A stretch of 64,000 nt of DNA from Glandiceps talaboti (GCF_964340395.1 NC_135562.1:21681892-21745891); one strand, 5' to 3'. Positions 39,361-53,619 are shown, counted from the stretch's first letter. Numbers and translations: made by a program. The notes: generated by a model from the letters alone, not told the origin.

Positions 39361-42294
39361 GCTGTCTGGTGTTCATCTGCCATCTGTGTTCGTGTCATCT
39401 TCCGTGACCTTGAGTTCCATCCTGAAAGGAATGAATCAAACAATACAGTATAAGCTTATTGATGGAATGAAATAACAGTTATTTAGATTCTAATATTTAC
39501 TCTTAAAGTTGCCACTACTCAATTTAACCTTTTTGAAAAGATATTACCATGGATAATACAAATCTGTTCATCTCCAAAATATTTCTTCATTCTGCTACAA
39601 TCTACTTGTGACATAAGGTTGTCATTCCTTGTCGTGTGCTTAGTACTGACAAAAGAACTTTTTGATAACTTATACTTTCCATTGCAGAAGGGAAGAAATA
39701 TTGGGCAACAAAATTTAATGACCATTCTCAGTAATTATACAATTCCAAAATCTTCACTTACTTCTTTCACTTCTTGATTGGCTGTCTGGTGTTCATCTGC
39801 CATCTGTGTTCGTGTCATCTTCCGTGACCTTGAGTTCCATCCTGAAAGGAATAAATCAAACAATACAGTATAAACTTATTGATGGAATGAAATAAGAGTT
39901 ATTTAGATTCTTATATTTAATCTTAAAGTTGCCACTACTCAATTTAACCTTTTTGAAAAGATATTACCACGGATAATACAATTCTGTTCATCTCCAATAT
40001 TTCTTCATTCTGCTACAATCTACTTGTGACATAAGGTTGTCATTACTTGTTCTGTGCTTAATACTGACAAAAGAACTTTTTGATAACTTATACCTTCCAT
40101 TGCAGATGGGAAGAAATATTGGGCAACAAAATTTAATGACCATTCTCAGTAATTATACAATTCCAAAATCTTCACTTACTTCTTTCACTTCTTGATTGGC
40201 TGTCTGGTGTTCATCTGCCATCTGTGTTCGTGTCATCTTCCGTGACTTTCAGTTCCATCCTGAAAGGAATGAATCAAACAATACAGTATAAACTTATTGA
40301 TGGAATGAAATAAGAGTTATTTAGATTCTTATATTTAATCTTAAAGTTGCCACTACTCAATTTAACCTTTTTGAAAAGATATTACCACGGATAATACAAT
40401 TCTGTTCATCTCCAATATTTCTTCATTCTGCTACAATCTACTTGTGACATAAGGTTGTCATTACTTGTTCTGTGCTTAATACTGACAAAAGAACTTTTTG
40501 ATAACTTATACCTTCCATTGCAGATGGGAAGAAATATTGGGCAACAAAATTTAATGACCATTCTCAGTAATTATACAATTCCAAAATCTTCACTTACTTC
40601 TTTCACTTCTTGATTGGCTGTCTGGTGTTCATCTGCCATCTGTGTTCGTGTCATCTTCCGTGACTTTCAGTTCCATCCTGAAAGGAATGAATCAAACAAT
40701 ACAGTATAAACTTATTGATGGAATGAAATAACAGTTATTTAGATTCTAATATTTACTCTTAAAGTTGCCACTACTGAATTTAACCTTTTTGAAAAGATAT
40801 TACCACGGATAATACAATTCTGTTCATCTCCAAAATACTTCTTCATTCTGCTACAATCTACTTGTGACATAAGGTTGTCATTACTTGTCGTGTGCTTAGT
40901 ACTGACAAAAGAACCTTTTGATAACTTATACTTTCCATTGCAGATGGGAAGAAATATTGGGCAACAAAATTTAATGACCATTCTCAGTAATTATACAATT
41001 CCAAAATCTTCACTTACTTCTTCCACTTCTTGATTGGCTGTCTGGTGTTCATCTGCCATCTGTGTTCGTGTCATTTTCCTTGACCTTGGGTTCCATCCTG
41101 AAAGGAATGAATCAAACAACACAGTATAAACTTATTGATGGAATGAAATAACAGTTATTTAGATTCTAATATTTACTCTTAAAGTTGCCACTACTCAATT
41201 TAACCTTTTTGAAAAGATATTACCACGGATAATACAATTCTGTTCATCTCCAAAATATTTCTTCATTCTGCTACAATCTACTTGTGACATAAGGTTGTCA
41301 TTCCTTGTCGTGTGCTTAGTACTGACAAAAGAACCTTTTGATAACTTATACTTTCCATTGCAGAATTGAAGAAATATTGGGCAACAAAATTTAATGACCA
41401 TTCTCAGTAATTATACAATTCCAAAATCTTCACTTACTTCTTTCACTTCTTGATTGGCTGTCTGGTGTTCATCTGCCATCTGTGTTCGTGTCATCTTCCG
41501 TGACCTTGAGTTCCATCCTGAAAGGAATAAATCAAACAATACAGTATAAACTTATTGATGGAATGAAATAAGAGTTATTTAGATTCTAATATTTACTCTT
41601 AAAGTTGCCACTACTCAATTTAACCTTTTTGAAAAGATATTACCACGGATAATACAATTCTGTTCATCTCCAAAATACTTCTTCATTCTGCTACAATCTA
41701 CTTGTGACATAAGGTTGTCATTACTTGTCGTGTGCTTAATACTGACAAAAGAACTTTTTGATAACTTATACTTTCCATTGCAGATGGGAAGAAATATTGG
41801 GCAACAAAATTTAATGACCATTCTCAGTAATTGTACAATTCCAAAATCTTCACTTACTTCTTCCACTTCTTGATTGGCTGTCTGTTGTTCATCTGCCATC
41901 TGTGTTCGTGTCATCTTCCGTGACCTTGAGTTCCATCCTGAAAGGAATGAATCAAACAATACAGTATAAACTTATTGATGGAATGAAATAAGAGTTAGTT
42001 AGATTCTAATATTTACTCTTAAAGTTGCCACTACTCAATTTAACCTTTTTGAAAAGATATTACCATGGATAATACAATTCTGTTCATCTCCAGTATTTCT
42101 TCATTCTGCTACAATCTACTTGTGACATAAGGTTGTCATTACTTGTTGTGTGCTTAGTACTGACAAAAGAACCTTTTGATAACTTATACTTTCCATTACA
42201 GATGGGAAGAAATATTGGGCAACAAAAGTTAATGACCATTCTCAGTAATTATACAATTCCAAAATCTTCACTTACTTCTTCCACTTCTTGATTG
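39361..42294. repeat. Block F copy 1: 7-monomer unit, 2,934 bp
   Basis: Monomer starts and subtypes: 39361 (a: AAGCTT, CATGG, ACAAATCTG, CCTTGTCG, GAAGGG); 39781 (b: AATAAATC, TTATATTTAATC, CAATATT); 40199 (c: ACTTTCAG, then as b); 40617 (d: ACTTTCAG, ACTGAATTT, AAAATAC); 41037 (e: CCTTGACCTTGGG, AACAACAC, CCTTGTCG); 41457 (f: AATAAATC, AAAATAC, AATTGTAC); 41877 (g: TCTGTTG, AGTTAG, AGT form, AAAGTTAATG). Lengths are 420, 418, 418, 420, 420, 420 and 418. This a-g order recurs at 43553 and 46487, and with one monomer missing at 56547. A private change in monomer e is CAGAATTGAAG near 41360. Confidence 0.87.
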
Positions 42295-43552
42295 GCTGTC
42301 TGGTGTTCATCTGCCATCTGTGTTCGTGTCATCTTCCGTGACCTTGAGTTCCATCCTGAAAGGAATGAATCAAACAATACAGTATAAGCTTATTGATGGA
42401 ATGAAATAACAGTTATTTAGATTCTAATATTTACTCTTAAAGTTGCCACTACTCAATTTAACCTTTTTGAAAAGATATTACCATGGATAATACAAATCTG
42501 TTCATCTCCAAAATATTTCTTCATTCTGCTACAATCTACTTGTGACATAAGGTTGTCATTCCTTGTCGTGTGCTTAGTACTGACAAAAGAACATTTTGAT
42601 AACTTATACTTTCCATTGCAGAAGGGAAGAAATATTGGGCAACAAAATTTAATGACCATTCTCAGTAATTATGCAATTCCAAAATCTTCACTTACTTCTT
42701 CCACTTCTTGATTGGCTGTCTGTTGTTCATCTGCCATCTGTGTTCGTGTCATCTTCCGTGACCTTGAGTTCCATCCTGAAAGGAATGAATCAAACAATAC
42801 AGTATAAATTTATTGATGTCATGAAATAAGAGTTAGTTAGATTCTAATATTTACTCTTAAAGTTGCCACTACTGAATTTAACCTTTTTGAAAAGATATTA
42901 CCACGGATAATACAATTCTGTTCATCTCCAGTATTTCTTCATTCTGCTACAATCTACTTGTGACATAAGGTTGTCATTACTTGTTGTGTGCTTAGTACTG
43001 ACAAAAGAACCTTTTGATAACTTATACTTTCCATTGCAGATGCGAAGAAATATTGGGCAACAAAAGTTAATGACCATTCTCAGTAATTATACAATTCCAA
43101 AATCTTCACTTACTTCTTCCACTTCTTGATTGGCTGTCTGGTGTTCATCTGCCATCTGTGTTCGTGTCATCTTCCGTGACCTTGAGTTCCATCCTGAAAG
43201 GAATGAATCAAACAATACAGTATAAGCTTATTGATGGAATGAAATAACAGTTATTTAGATTCTAATATTTACTCTTAAAGTTGCCACTACTCAATTTAAC
43301 CTTTTTGAAAAGATATTACCACGGATAATACAATTCTGTTCATCTCCAAAATACTTCTTCATTCTGCTACAATCTACTTGTGACATCAGGTTGTCATTAC
43401 TTGTCGTGTGCTTAGTACTGACAAAAGAACTTTCAGATAACTTATACTTTCCATTGCAGATGGGAAGAAATATTGGGCAACAAAATTTAATGACCATTCT
43501 CAGTAATTATACAATTCCAAAATCTTCACTTACTTCTTTCACTTCTTGATTG
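42295..43552. repeat. Three-monomer interruption between 7-mers
   Basis: Monomer starts: 42295, 42715, 43133. 42295 begins as subtype a but ends ATGCAATTCC and TCTTCCAC. 42715 combines TCTGTTG, AAATTTATTGATGTCATG and ACTGAATTT with the AGT form. 43133 carries AAGCTT, CATCAGG and CTTTCAGATAAC. The same series starts again at 49430/49850/50268 (7,135 bp on), though the third member differs in its second half. CATCAGG and CTTTCAGATAAC also occur in monomer 53200. Confidence 0.8.
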
Positions 43553-46486
43553 GCTGTCTGGTGTTCATCTGCCATCTGTGTTCGTGTCATCTTCCGTGAC
43601 CTTGAGTTCCATCCTGAAAGGAATGAATCAAACAATACAGTATAAGCTTATTGATGGAATGAAATAACAGTTATTTAGATTCTAATATTTACTCTTAAAG
43701 TTGCCACTACTCAATTTAACCTTTTTGAAAAGATATTACCATGGATAATACAAATCTGTTCATCTCCAAAATATTTCTTCATTCTGCTACAATCTACTTG
43801 TGACATAAGGTTGTCATTCCTTGTCGTGTGCTTAGTACTGACAAAAGAACTTTTTGATAACTTATACTTTCCATTGCAGAAGGGAAGAAATATTGGGCAA
43901 CAAAATTTAATGACCATTCTCAGTAATTATACAATTCCAAAATCTTCACTTACTTCTTTCACTTCTTGATTGGCTGTCTGGTGTTCATCTGCCATCTGTG
44001 TTCGTGTCATCTTCCGTGACCTTGAGTTCCATCCTGAAAGGAATGAATCAAACAATACAGTATAAACTTATTGATGGAATGAAATAAGAGTTATTTAGAT
44101 TCTTATATTTAATCTTAAAGTTGCCACTACTCAATTTAACCTTTTTGAAAAGATATTACCACGGATAATACAATTCTTTTCATCTCCAATATTTCTTCAT
44201 TCTGCTACAATCTACTTGTGACATAAGGTTGTCATTACTTGTTCTGTGCTTAATACTGACAAAATAACTTTTTGATAACTTATACCTTCCATTGCAGATG
44301 GGAAGAAATATTGGGCAACAAAATTTAATGACCATTCTCAGTAATTATACAATTCCAAAATCTTCACTTACTTCTTTCACTTCTTGATTGGCTGTCTGGT
44401 GTTCATCTGCCATCTGTGTTCGTGTCATCTTCCGTGACTTTCAGTTCCATCCTGAAAGGAATGAATCAAACAATACAGTATAAACTTATTGATGGAATGA
44501 AATAAGAGTTATTTAGATTCTTATATTTAATCTTAAAGTTGCCACTACTCAATTTAACCTTTTTGAAAAGATATTACCACGGATAATACAATTCTGTTCA
44601 TCTCCAATATTTCTTAATTCTGCTACAATCTACTTGTGACATAAGGTTGTCATTACTTGTTCTGTGCTTAATACTGACAAAAGAACTTTTTGATAACTTA
44701 TACCTTCCATTGCAGATGGGAAGAAATATTGGGCAACAAAATTTAATGACCATTCTCAGTAATTATACAATTCCAAAATCTTCACTTACTTCTTTCACTT
44801 CTTGATTGGCTGTCTGGTGTTCATCTGCCATCTGTGTTCGTGTCATCTTCCGTGACTTTCAGTTCCATCCTGAAAGGAATGAATCAAACAATACAGTATA
44901 AACTTATTGATGGAATGAAATAACAGTTATTTAGATTCTAATATTTACTCTTAAAGTTGCCACTACTGAATTTAACCTTTTTGAAAAGATATTACCACGG
45001 ATAATACAATTCTGTTCATCTCCAAAATACTTCTTCATTCTGCTACAATCTACTTGTGACATAAGGTTGTCATTACTTGTCGTGTGCTTAGTACTGACAA
45101 AAGAACCTTTTGATAACTTATACTTTCCATTACAGATGGGAAGAAATATTGGGCAACAAAATTTAATGACCATTCTCAGTAATTATACAATTCCAAAATC
45201 TTCACTTACTTCTTCCACTTCTTGATTGGCTGTCTGGTGTTCATCTGCCATCTGTGTTCGTGTCATCTTCCTTGACCTTGGGTTCCATCCTGAAAGGAAT
45301 GAATCAAACAACACAGTATAAACTTATTGATGGAATGAAATAACAGTTATTTAGATTCTAATATTTACTCTTAAAGTTGCCACTACTCAATTTAACCTTT
45401 TTGAAAAGATATTACCACGGATAATACAATTCTGTTCATCTCCAAAATATTTCGTCATTCTGCTACAATCTACTTGTGACATAAGGTTGTCATTCCTTGT
45501 CGTGTGCTTAGTACTGACAAAAGAACTTTTTGATAACTTATACTTTCCATTGCAGAAGGGAAGAAATATTGGGCAACAAAATTTAATGACCATTCTCAGT
45601 AATTATACAATTCCAAAATCTTCACTTACTTCTTTCACTTCTTGATTGGCTGTCTGGTGTTCATCTGCCATCTGTGTTCGTGTCATCTTCCGTGACCTTG
45701 AGTTCCATCCTGAAAGGAATAAATCAAACAATACAGTATAAACTTATTGATGGAATGAAATAAGAATTATTTAGATTCTAATATTTACTCTTAAAGTTGC
45801 CACTACTCAATTTAACCTTTTTGAAAAGATATTACCACGGATAATACAATTCTGTTCATCTCCAAAATACTTCTTCATTCTGCTACAATCTACTTGTGAC
45901 ATAAGGTTGTCATTACTTGTCGTGTGCTTAGTACTGACAAAAGAACTTTTTGATAACTTATACTTTCCATTGCAGATGGGAAGAAATATTGGGCAACAAA
46001 ATTTAATGACCATTCTCAGTAATTGTACAATTCCAAAATCTTCACTTACTTCTTCCACTTCTTGATTGGCTGTCTGTTGTTCATCTGCCATCTGTGTTCG
46101 TGTCATCTTCCGTGACCTCGAGTTCCATCCTGAAAGGAATGAATCAAACAATACAGTATAAACTTATTGATGGAATGAAATAAGAGTTAGTTAGATTCTA
46201 ATATTTACTCTTAAAGTTGCCACTACTCAATTTAACCTTTTTGAAAAGATATTACCACGGATAATACAATTCTGTTCATCTCCAGTATTTCTTCATTCTG
46301 CTACAATCTACTTGTGACATAAGGTTGTCATTACTTGTTGTGTGCTTAGTACTGACAAAAGAACCTTTTGATAACTTATACTTTCCATTGCAGATGGGAA
46401 GAAATATTGGGCAACAAAAGTTAATGACCATTCTCAGTAATTATACAATTCCAAAATCTTCACTTACTTCTTCCACTTCTTGATTG
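43553..46486. repeat. Block F copy 2: 7-monomer unit, 2,934 bp
   Basis: Monomer starts: 43553 (a), 43973 (b), 44391 (c), 44809 (d), 45229 (e), 45649 (f), 46069 (g). The order and lengths equal copy 1. It shares TTCTTAATTC (44612), TTCGTCATTC (45451), CATTACAGATGG (45127) and CTCGAG (46117) with copy 3 but not with copy 1, so copies 2 and 3 are the closer pair. Differences from copy 3 include AAAATAACTT near 44262, AATGAATC (not AATAAATC) in monomer b, and TAAGAATTA near 45764. Confidence 0.87.
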
Positions 46487-49429
46487 GCTGTCTGGTGTTC
46501 ATCTGCCATCTGTGTTCGTGTCATCTTCCGTGACCTTGAGTTCCATCCTGAAAGGAATGAATCAAACAATACAGTATAAGCTTATTGATGGAATGAAATA
46601 ACAGTTATTTAGATTCTAATATTTACTCTTAAAGTTGCCACTACTCAATTTAACCTTTTTGAAAAGATATTACCATGGATAATACAAATCTGTTCATCTC
46701 CAAAATATTTCTTCATTCTGCTACAATCTACTTGTGACATAAGGTTGTCATTCCTTGTCGTGTGCTTAGTACTGACAAAAGAACTTTTTGATAACTTATA
46801 CTTTCCATTGCAGAAGGGAAGAAATATTGGGCAACAAAATTTAATGACCATTCTCAGTAATTATACAATTCCAAAATCTTCACTTACTTCTTTCACTTCT
46901 TGATTGGCTGTCTGGTGTTCATCTGCCATCTGTGTTCGTGTCATCTTCCGTGACCTTGAGTTCCATCCTGAAAGGAATAAATCAAACAATACAGTATAAA
47001 CTTATTGATGTCATGAAATAAGAGTTATTTAGATTCTTATATTTAATCTTAAAGTTGCCACTACTCAATTTAACCTTTTTGAAAAGATATTACCACGGAT
47101 AATACAATTCTTTTCATCTCCAATATTTCTTCATTCTGCTACAATCTACTTGTGACATAAGGTTGTCATTACTTGTTCTGTGCTTAATACTGACAAAAGA
47201 ACTTTTTGATAACTTATACCTTCCATTGCAGATGGGAAGAAATATTGGGCAACAAAATTTAATGACCATTCTCAGTAATTATACAATTCCAAAATCTTCA
47301 CTTACTTCTTTCACTTCTTGATTGGCTGTCTGGTGTTCATCTGCCATCTGTGTTCGTGTCATCTTCCGTGACTTTCAGTTCCATCCTGAAAGGAATGAAT
47401 CAAACAATACAGTATAAACTTATTGATGGAATGAAATAAGAGTTATTTAGATTCTTATATTTAATCTTAAAGTTGCCACTACTCAATTTAACCTTTTTGA
47501 AAAGATATTACCACGGATAATACAATTCTGTTCATCTCCAATATTTCTTAATTCTGCTACAATCTACTTGTGACATAAGGTTGTCATTACTTGTTCTGTG
47601 CTTAATACTGACAAAAGAACTTTTTGATAACTTATACCTTCCATTGCAGATGGGAAGAAATATTGGGCAACAAAATTTAATGACCATTCTCAGTAATTAT
47701 ACAATTCCAAAATCTTCACTTACTTCTTTCACTTCTTGATTGGCTGTCTGGTGTTCATCTGCCATCTGTGTTCGTGTCATCTTCCGTGACTTTCAGTTCC
47801 ATCCTGAAAGGAATGAATCAAACAATACAGTATAAACTTATTGATGGAATGAAATAACAGTTATTTAGATTCTAATATTTACTCTTAAAGTTGCCACTAC
47901 TGAATTTAACCTTTTTGAAAAGATATTACCACGGATAATACAATTCTTTTCATCTCCAAAATACTTCTTCATTCTGCTACAATCTACTTGTGACATAAGG
48001 TTGTCATTACTTGTCGTGTGCTTAGTACTGACAAAAGAACCTTTTGATAACTTATACTTTCCATTACAGATGGGAAGAAATATTGGGCAACAAAATTTAA
48101 TGACCATTCTCAGTAATTATACAATTCCAAAATCTTCACTTACTTCTTCCACTTCTTGATTGGCTGTCTGGTGTTCATCTGCCATCTGTGTTCGTGTCAT
48201 CTTCCTTGACCTTGGGTTCCATCCTGAAAGGAATGAATCAAACAACACAGTATAAACTTATTGATGGAATGAAATAACAGTTATTTAGATTCTAATATTT
48301 ACTCTTAAAGTTGCCACTACTCAATTTAACCTTTTTGAAAAGATATTACCACGGATAATACAATTCTGTTCATCTCCAAAATATTTCGTCATTCTGCTAC
48401 AATCTACTTGTGACATAAGGTTGTCATTCCTTGTCGTGTGCTTAGTACTGACAAAAGAACTTTTTGATAACTTATACTTTCCATTGCAGAAGGGAAGAAA
48501 TATTGGGCAACAAAATTTAATGACCATTCTCAGTAATTATACAATTCCAAAATCTTCACTTACTTCTTTCACTTCTTGATTGGCTGTCTGGTGTTCATCT
48601 GCCATTTGTGTTCGTGTCATCTTCCGTGACCTTGAGTTCCATCCTGAAAGGAATAAATCAAACAATACAGTATAAACTTATTGATGGAATGAAATAAGAG
48701 TTATTTAGATTCTAATATTTACTCTTAAAGTTGCCACTACTCAATTTAACCTTTTTGAAAAGATATTACCACGGATAATACAATTCTGTTCATCTCCAAA
48801 ATACTTCTTTATTCTGCTACAATCTACTTGTGACATAAGGTTGTCATTACTTGTCGTGTGCTTAGTACTGACAAAAGAACTTTTTGATAACTTATACTTT
48901 CCATTGCAGATGGGAAGAAATATTGGGCAACAAAATTTAATGACCATTCTCAGTAATTGTACAATTCCAAAATCTTCACTTACTTCTTCCACTTCTTGAT
49001 TGGCTGTCTGTTGTTCATCTGCCATCTGTGTTCGTGTCATCTTCCGTGACCTCGAGTTCCATCCTGAAAGGAATGAATCAAACAATACAGTATAAACTTA
49101 TTGATGGAATGAAATAAGAGTTAGTTAGATTCTAATATTTACTCTTAAAGTTGCCACTACTCAATTTAACCTTTTTGAAAAGATATTACCACGGATAATA
49201 CAATTCTGTTCATCTCCAGTATTTCTTCATTCTGCTACAATCTACTTGTGACATAAGGTTGTCATTACTTAACTTGTTGTGTGCTTAGTACTGACAAAAG
49301 AACCTTTTGATAACTTATACTTTCCATTGCAGATGGGAAGAAATATTGGGCAACAAAAGTTAATGACCATTCTCAGTAATTATACAATTCCAAAATCTTC
49401 ACTTACTTCTTCCACTTCTTGATTGATTG
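46487..49429. repeat. Block F copy 3: 7-monomer unit, 2,943 bp
   Basis: Monomer starts: 46487 (a), 46907 (b), 47325 (c), 47743 (d), 48163 (e), 48583 (f), 49003 (g). It follows copy 2 directly with a 2,934-bp shift. Its last monomer is nine bases longer than normal (see 49003-49429), which accounts for the 2,943-bp length. Private changes: GATGTCATG near 47007 in b, AATTCTTTTCATC in d (47946), CATTTGTG near 48604 and CTTCTTTATTC near 48805 in f. Copies 2 and 3 share CTCGAG (46117, 49051). Confidence 0.87.
49003..49429. repeat. 427-bp monomer with two microduplications
   Basis: This is the only monomer longer than 420 bp. Two short insertions explain it: five bases giving CTTAACTTG in place of CTTG at about 49271-49275, and four bases giving GATTGATTGG in place of GATTGG at about 49425-49428. 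Both look like local duplications of neighbouring bases. It also has a private GACGTTGAG just after its end (near 49478). Finding both length changes in one monomer, when almost all others are length-fixed, is unusual; replication slippage or a consensus-sequence error are both possible. Confidence 0.9.
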
Positions 49430-51229
49430 GCTGTCTGGTGTTCATCTGCCATCTGTGTTCGTGTCATCTTCCGTGACGTTGAGTTCCATCCTGAAAGGAA
49501 TGAATCAAACAATACAGTATAAGCTTATTGATGGAATGAAATAACAGTTATTTAGATTCTAATATTTACTCTTAAAGTTGCCACTACTCAATTTAACCTT
49601 TTTGAAAAGATATTACCATGGATAATACAAATCTGTTCATCTCCAAAATATTTCTTCATTCTGCTACAATCTACTTGTGACATAAGGTTGTCATTCCTTG
49701 TCGTGTGCTTAGTACTGACAAAAGAACTTTTTGATAACTTATACTTTCCATTGCAGAAGGGAAGAAATATTGGGCAACAAAATTTAATGACCATTCTCAG
49801 TAATTATGCAATTCCAAAATCTTCACTTACTTCTTCCACTTCTTGATTGGCTGTCTGTTGTTCATCTGCCATCTGTGTTCGTGTCATCTTCCGTGACCTT
49901 GAGTTCCATCCTGAAAGGAATGAATCAAACAATACAGTATAAATTTATTGATGTCATGAAATAAGAGTTAGTTAGATTCTAATATTTACTCTTAAAGTTG
50001 CCACTACTGAATTTAACCTTTTTGAAAAGATATTACCACGGATAATACAATTCTGTTCATCTCCAGTATTTCTTCATTCTGCTACAATCTACTTGTGACA
50101 TAAGGTTGTCATTACTTGTTGTGTGCTTAGTACTGACAAAAGAACCTTTTGATAACTTATACTTTCCATTGCAGATGGGAAGAAATATTGGGCAACAAAA
50201 GTTAATGACCATTCTCAGTAATTATACAATTCCAAAATCTTCACTTACTTCTTCCACTTCTTGATTGGCTGTCTGGTGTTCATCTGCCATCTGTGTTCGT
50301 GTCATCTTCCGTGACCTTGAGTTCCATCCTGAAAGGAATGAATCAAACAATACAGTATAAGCTTATTGATGGAATGAAATAACAGTTATTTAGATTCTAA
50401 TATTTACTCTTAAAGTTGCCACTACTCAATTTAACCTTTTTGAAAAGATATTACCACGGATAATACAATTCTGTTCATCTCCAAAATACTTCTTCATTCT
50501 GCTACAATCTACTTGTGACATAAGGTTGTCATTACTTGTTCTGTGCTTAATACTGACAAAAGAACTTTTTGATAACTTATACCTTCCATTGCAGATGGGA
50601 AGAAATATTGGGCAACAAAATTTAATGACCATTCTCAGTAATTATACAATTCCAAAATCTTCACTTACTTCTTTCACTTCTTGATTGGCTGTCTGGTGTT
50701 CATCTGCCATCTGTGTTCGTGTCATCTTCCGTGACTTTCAGTTCCATCCTGAAAGGAATGAATCAAACAATACAGTATAAACTTATTGATGGAATGAAAT
50801 AACAGTTATTTAGATTCTAATATTTACTCTTAAAGTTGCCACTACTCAATTTAACCTTTTTGAAAAGAGATTACCATGTATAATACAATTCTGTTCATCT
50901 ACAGTATTTCTTCATTCTGCTACAATCTACTTGTGACATAAGGTTGTCATTACTTGTTGTGTGCTTAGTACTGACAAAAGAACCTTTTGATAACTTATAC
51001 TTTCCATTGCAGATGGGAAGAAATATTGTGCAACAAAAGTTAATGACCATTCTCAGTAATTATACAATTCCAAAATCTTCACTTACTTCTTCCACTTCTT
51101 GATTGGCTGTCTGGTGTTCATCTGCCATCTGTGTTCGTGTCATCTTCCGTGACCTTGAGTTCCATCCTGAAAGGAATGAATCAAACAATACAGTATAAGC
51201 TTATTGATGTAATGAAATAACAGTTATTT

Positions 51230-52905
51230 AGATTCTAATATTTACTCTTAAAGTTGCCACTACTCAATTTAACCTTTTTGAAAAGATATTACCATGGATA
51301 ATACAATTCTGTTCATCTCCAATATTTCTTCATTCTGCTACAATCTACTTGTTACATAAGGTTGTCATTACTTGTTCTGTGCTTAATACTGACAAAAGAA
51401 CTTTTTGATAACTTATACCTTCCATTGCAGATGGGAAGAAATATTGGGCAACAAAATTTAATGACCATTCTCAGTAATTATACATTACCAAAATCTTTAC
51501 TTACTTCTTCCACTTCTTGATTGGCTGTCTGGTGTTCATCTGCCATCTGTGTTCGTGTCATCTTCCGTGACCTTGAGTTCCATCCTGAAAGGAATGAATC
51601 AAACAATACAGTATAAACTTATTGATGGAATGAAATAAGAGTTATTTAGATTCTAATATTTACTCTTAAAGTTGCCACTACTCAATTTAACCTTTTTGAA
51701 AAGATATTACCACGGATAATACAATTCTGTACATCTCCAAAATACTTCTTCATTCTGCTACAATCTACTTGTGACATAAGGTTGTCATTACTTGTCGTGT
51801 GCTTAGTACTGACAAAAGAACTTTTTGATAACTTATACTTTCCATTGCAGATGGGAAGAAATATTGGGCAACAAAATTTAATGACCATTCTCAGTAATTG
51901 TACAATTCCAAAATCTTCACTTACTTCTTTCACTTCTTGATTGGCTGTCTGTTGTTCATCTGCCATCTGTGTTCGTGTCATCTTCCGTGACCTTGAGTTC
52001 CATCCTGAAAGGAATGAATCAAACAATACAGTATAAACTTATTGATGGAATGAAATAAGAGTTAGTTAGATTCTAATATTTACTCTTAAAGTTGCCACTA
52101 CTCAATTTAACCTTTTTGAAAAGATATTACCATGGATAATACAATTCTGTTCATCTCCAATATTTCTTCATTCTGCTACAATCTACTTGTTACATAAGGT
52201 TGTCATTACTTGTTCTGTGCTTAATACTGACAAAAGAACTTTTTGATAACTTATACCTTCCATTGCAGATGGGAAGAAATATTGGGCAACAAAATTTAAT
52301 GACCATTCTCAGTAATTATACATTACCAAAATCTTTACTTACTTCTTCCACTTCTTGATTGGCTGTCTGGTGTTCATCTGCCATCTGTGTTCGTGTCATC
52401 TTCCGTGACCTTGAGTTCCATCCTGAAAGGAATGAATCAAACAATACAGTATAAACTTATTGATGGAATGAAATAAGAGTTATTTAGATTCTAATATTTA
52501 CTCTTAAAGTTGCCACTACTCAATTTAACCTTTTTGAAAAGATATTACCACGGATAATACAATTCTGTACATCTCCAAAATACTTCTTCATTCTGCTACA
52601 ATCTACTTGTGACATAAGGTTGTCATTACTTGTCGTGTGCTTAGTACTGACAAAAGAACTTTTTGATAACTTATACTTTCCATTGCAGATGGGAAGAAAT
52701 ATTGGGCAACAAAATTTAATGACCATTCTCAGTAATTGTACAATTCCAAAATCTTCACTTACTTCTTTCACTTCTTGATTGGCTGTCTGTTGTTCATCTG
52801 CCATCTGTGTTCGTGTCATCTTCCGTGACCTTGAGTTCCATCCTGAAAGGAATGAATCAAACAATACAGTATAAACTTATTGATGGAATGAAATAAGAGT
52901 TAGTT
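51230..52905. repeat. Tandem 838-bp dimer in block G
   Basis: The second half of monomer 51106 plus monomer 51524 is followed by the same series in 51944 plus 52362. Both carry CATGG, CAATATT, TTGTTACAT and TTCTGTGC, then TGTACATC, AAAATAC, AATTGTAC and TCTTTCAC. The last feature (TTTC before a 114-codon ORF) is found in these two f-like copies only, so they derive from each other. Borders are approximate: the match starts after column 122 and ends where CATGG of 51944 meets CACGG of 52782. Confidence 0.75.
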
Positions 52906-53619
52906 AGATTCTAATATTTACTCTTAAAGTTGCCACTACTCAATTTAACCTTTTTGAAAAGATATTACCACGGATAATACAATTCTGTCCATCTCCAGTA
53001 TTTCTTCATTCTGCTACAATCTACTTGTGACATAAGGTTGTCATTACTTGTTGTGTGCTTAGTACTGACAAAAGAACCTTTTGATAACTTGTACTTTCCA
53101 TTGCAGATGGGAAGAAATATTGGGCAACAAAAGTTAATGACCATTCTCAGTAATTATACAATTCCAAAATCTTCACTTACTTCTTCCACTTCTTGATTGG
53201 CTGTCTGGTGTTCATCTGCCATCTGTGTTCGTGTCATCTTCCGTGACCTTGAGTTCCATCCTGAAAGGAATGAATCAAACAATACAGTATAAGCTTATTG
53301 ATGGAATGAAATAACAGTTATTTAGATTCTAATATTTACTCTTAAAGTTGCCACTACTCAATTTAACCTTTTTGAAAAGAGATTACCACGGATAATACAA
53401 TTCTGTTCATCTCCAAAATACTTCTTCATTCTGCTACAATCTACTTGTGACATCAGGTTGTCATTACTTGTCGTGTGCTTAGTACTGACAAAAGAACTTT
53501 CAGATAACTTATACTTTCCATTGCAGATGGGAAGAAATATTGGGCAACAAAATTTAATGACCATTCTCAGTAATTATACAATTCCAAAATCTTCACTTAC
53601 TTCTTCCACTTCTTGATTG

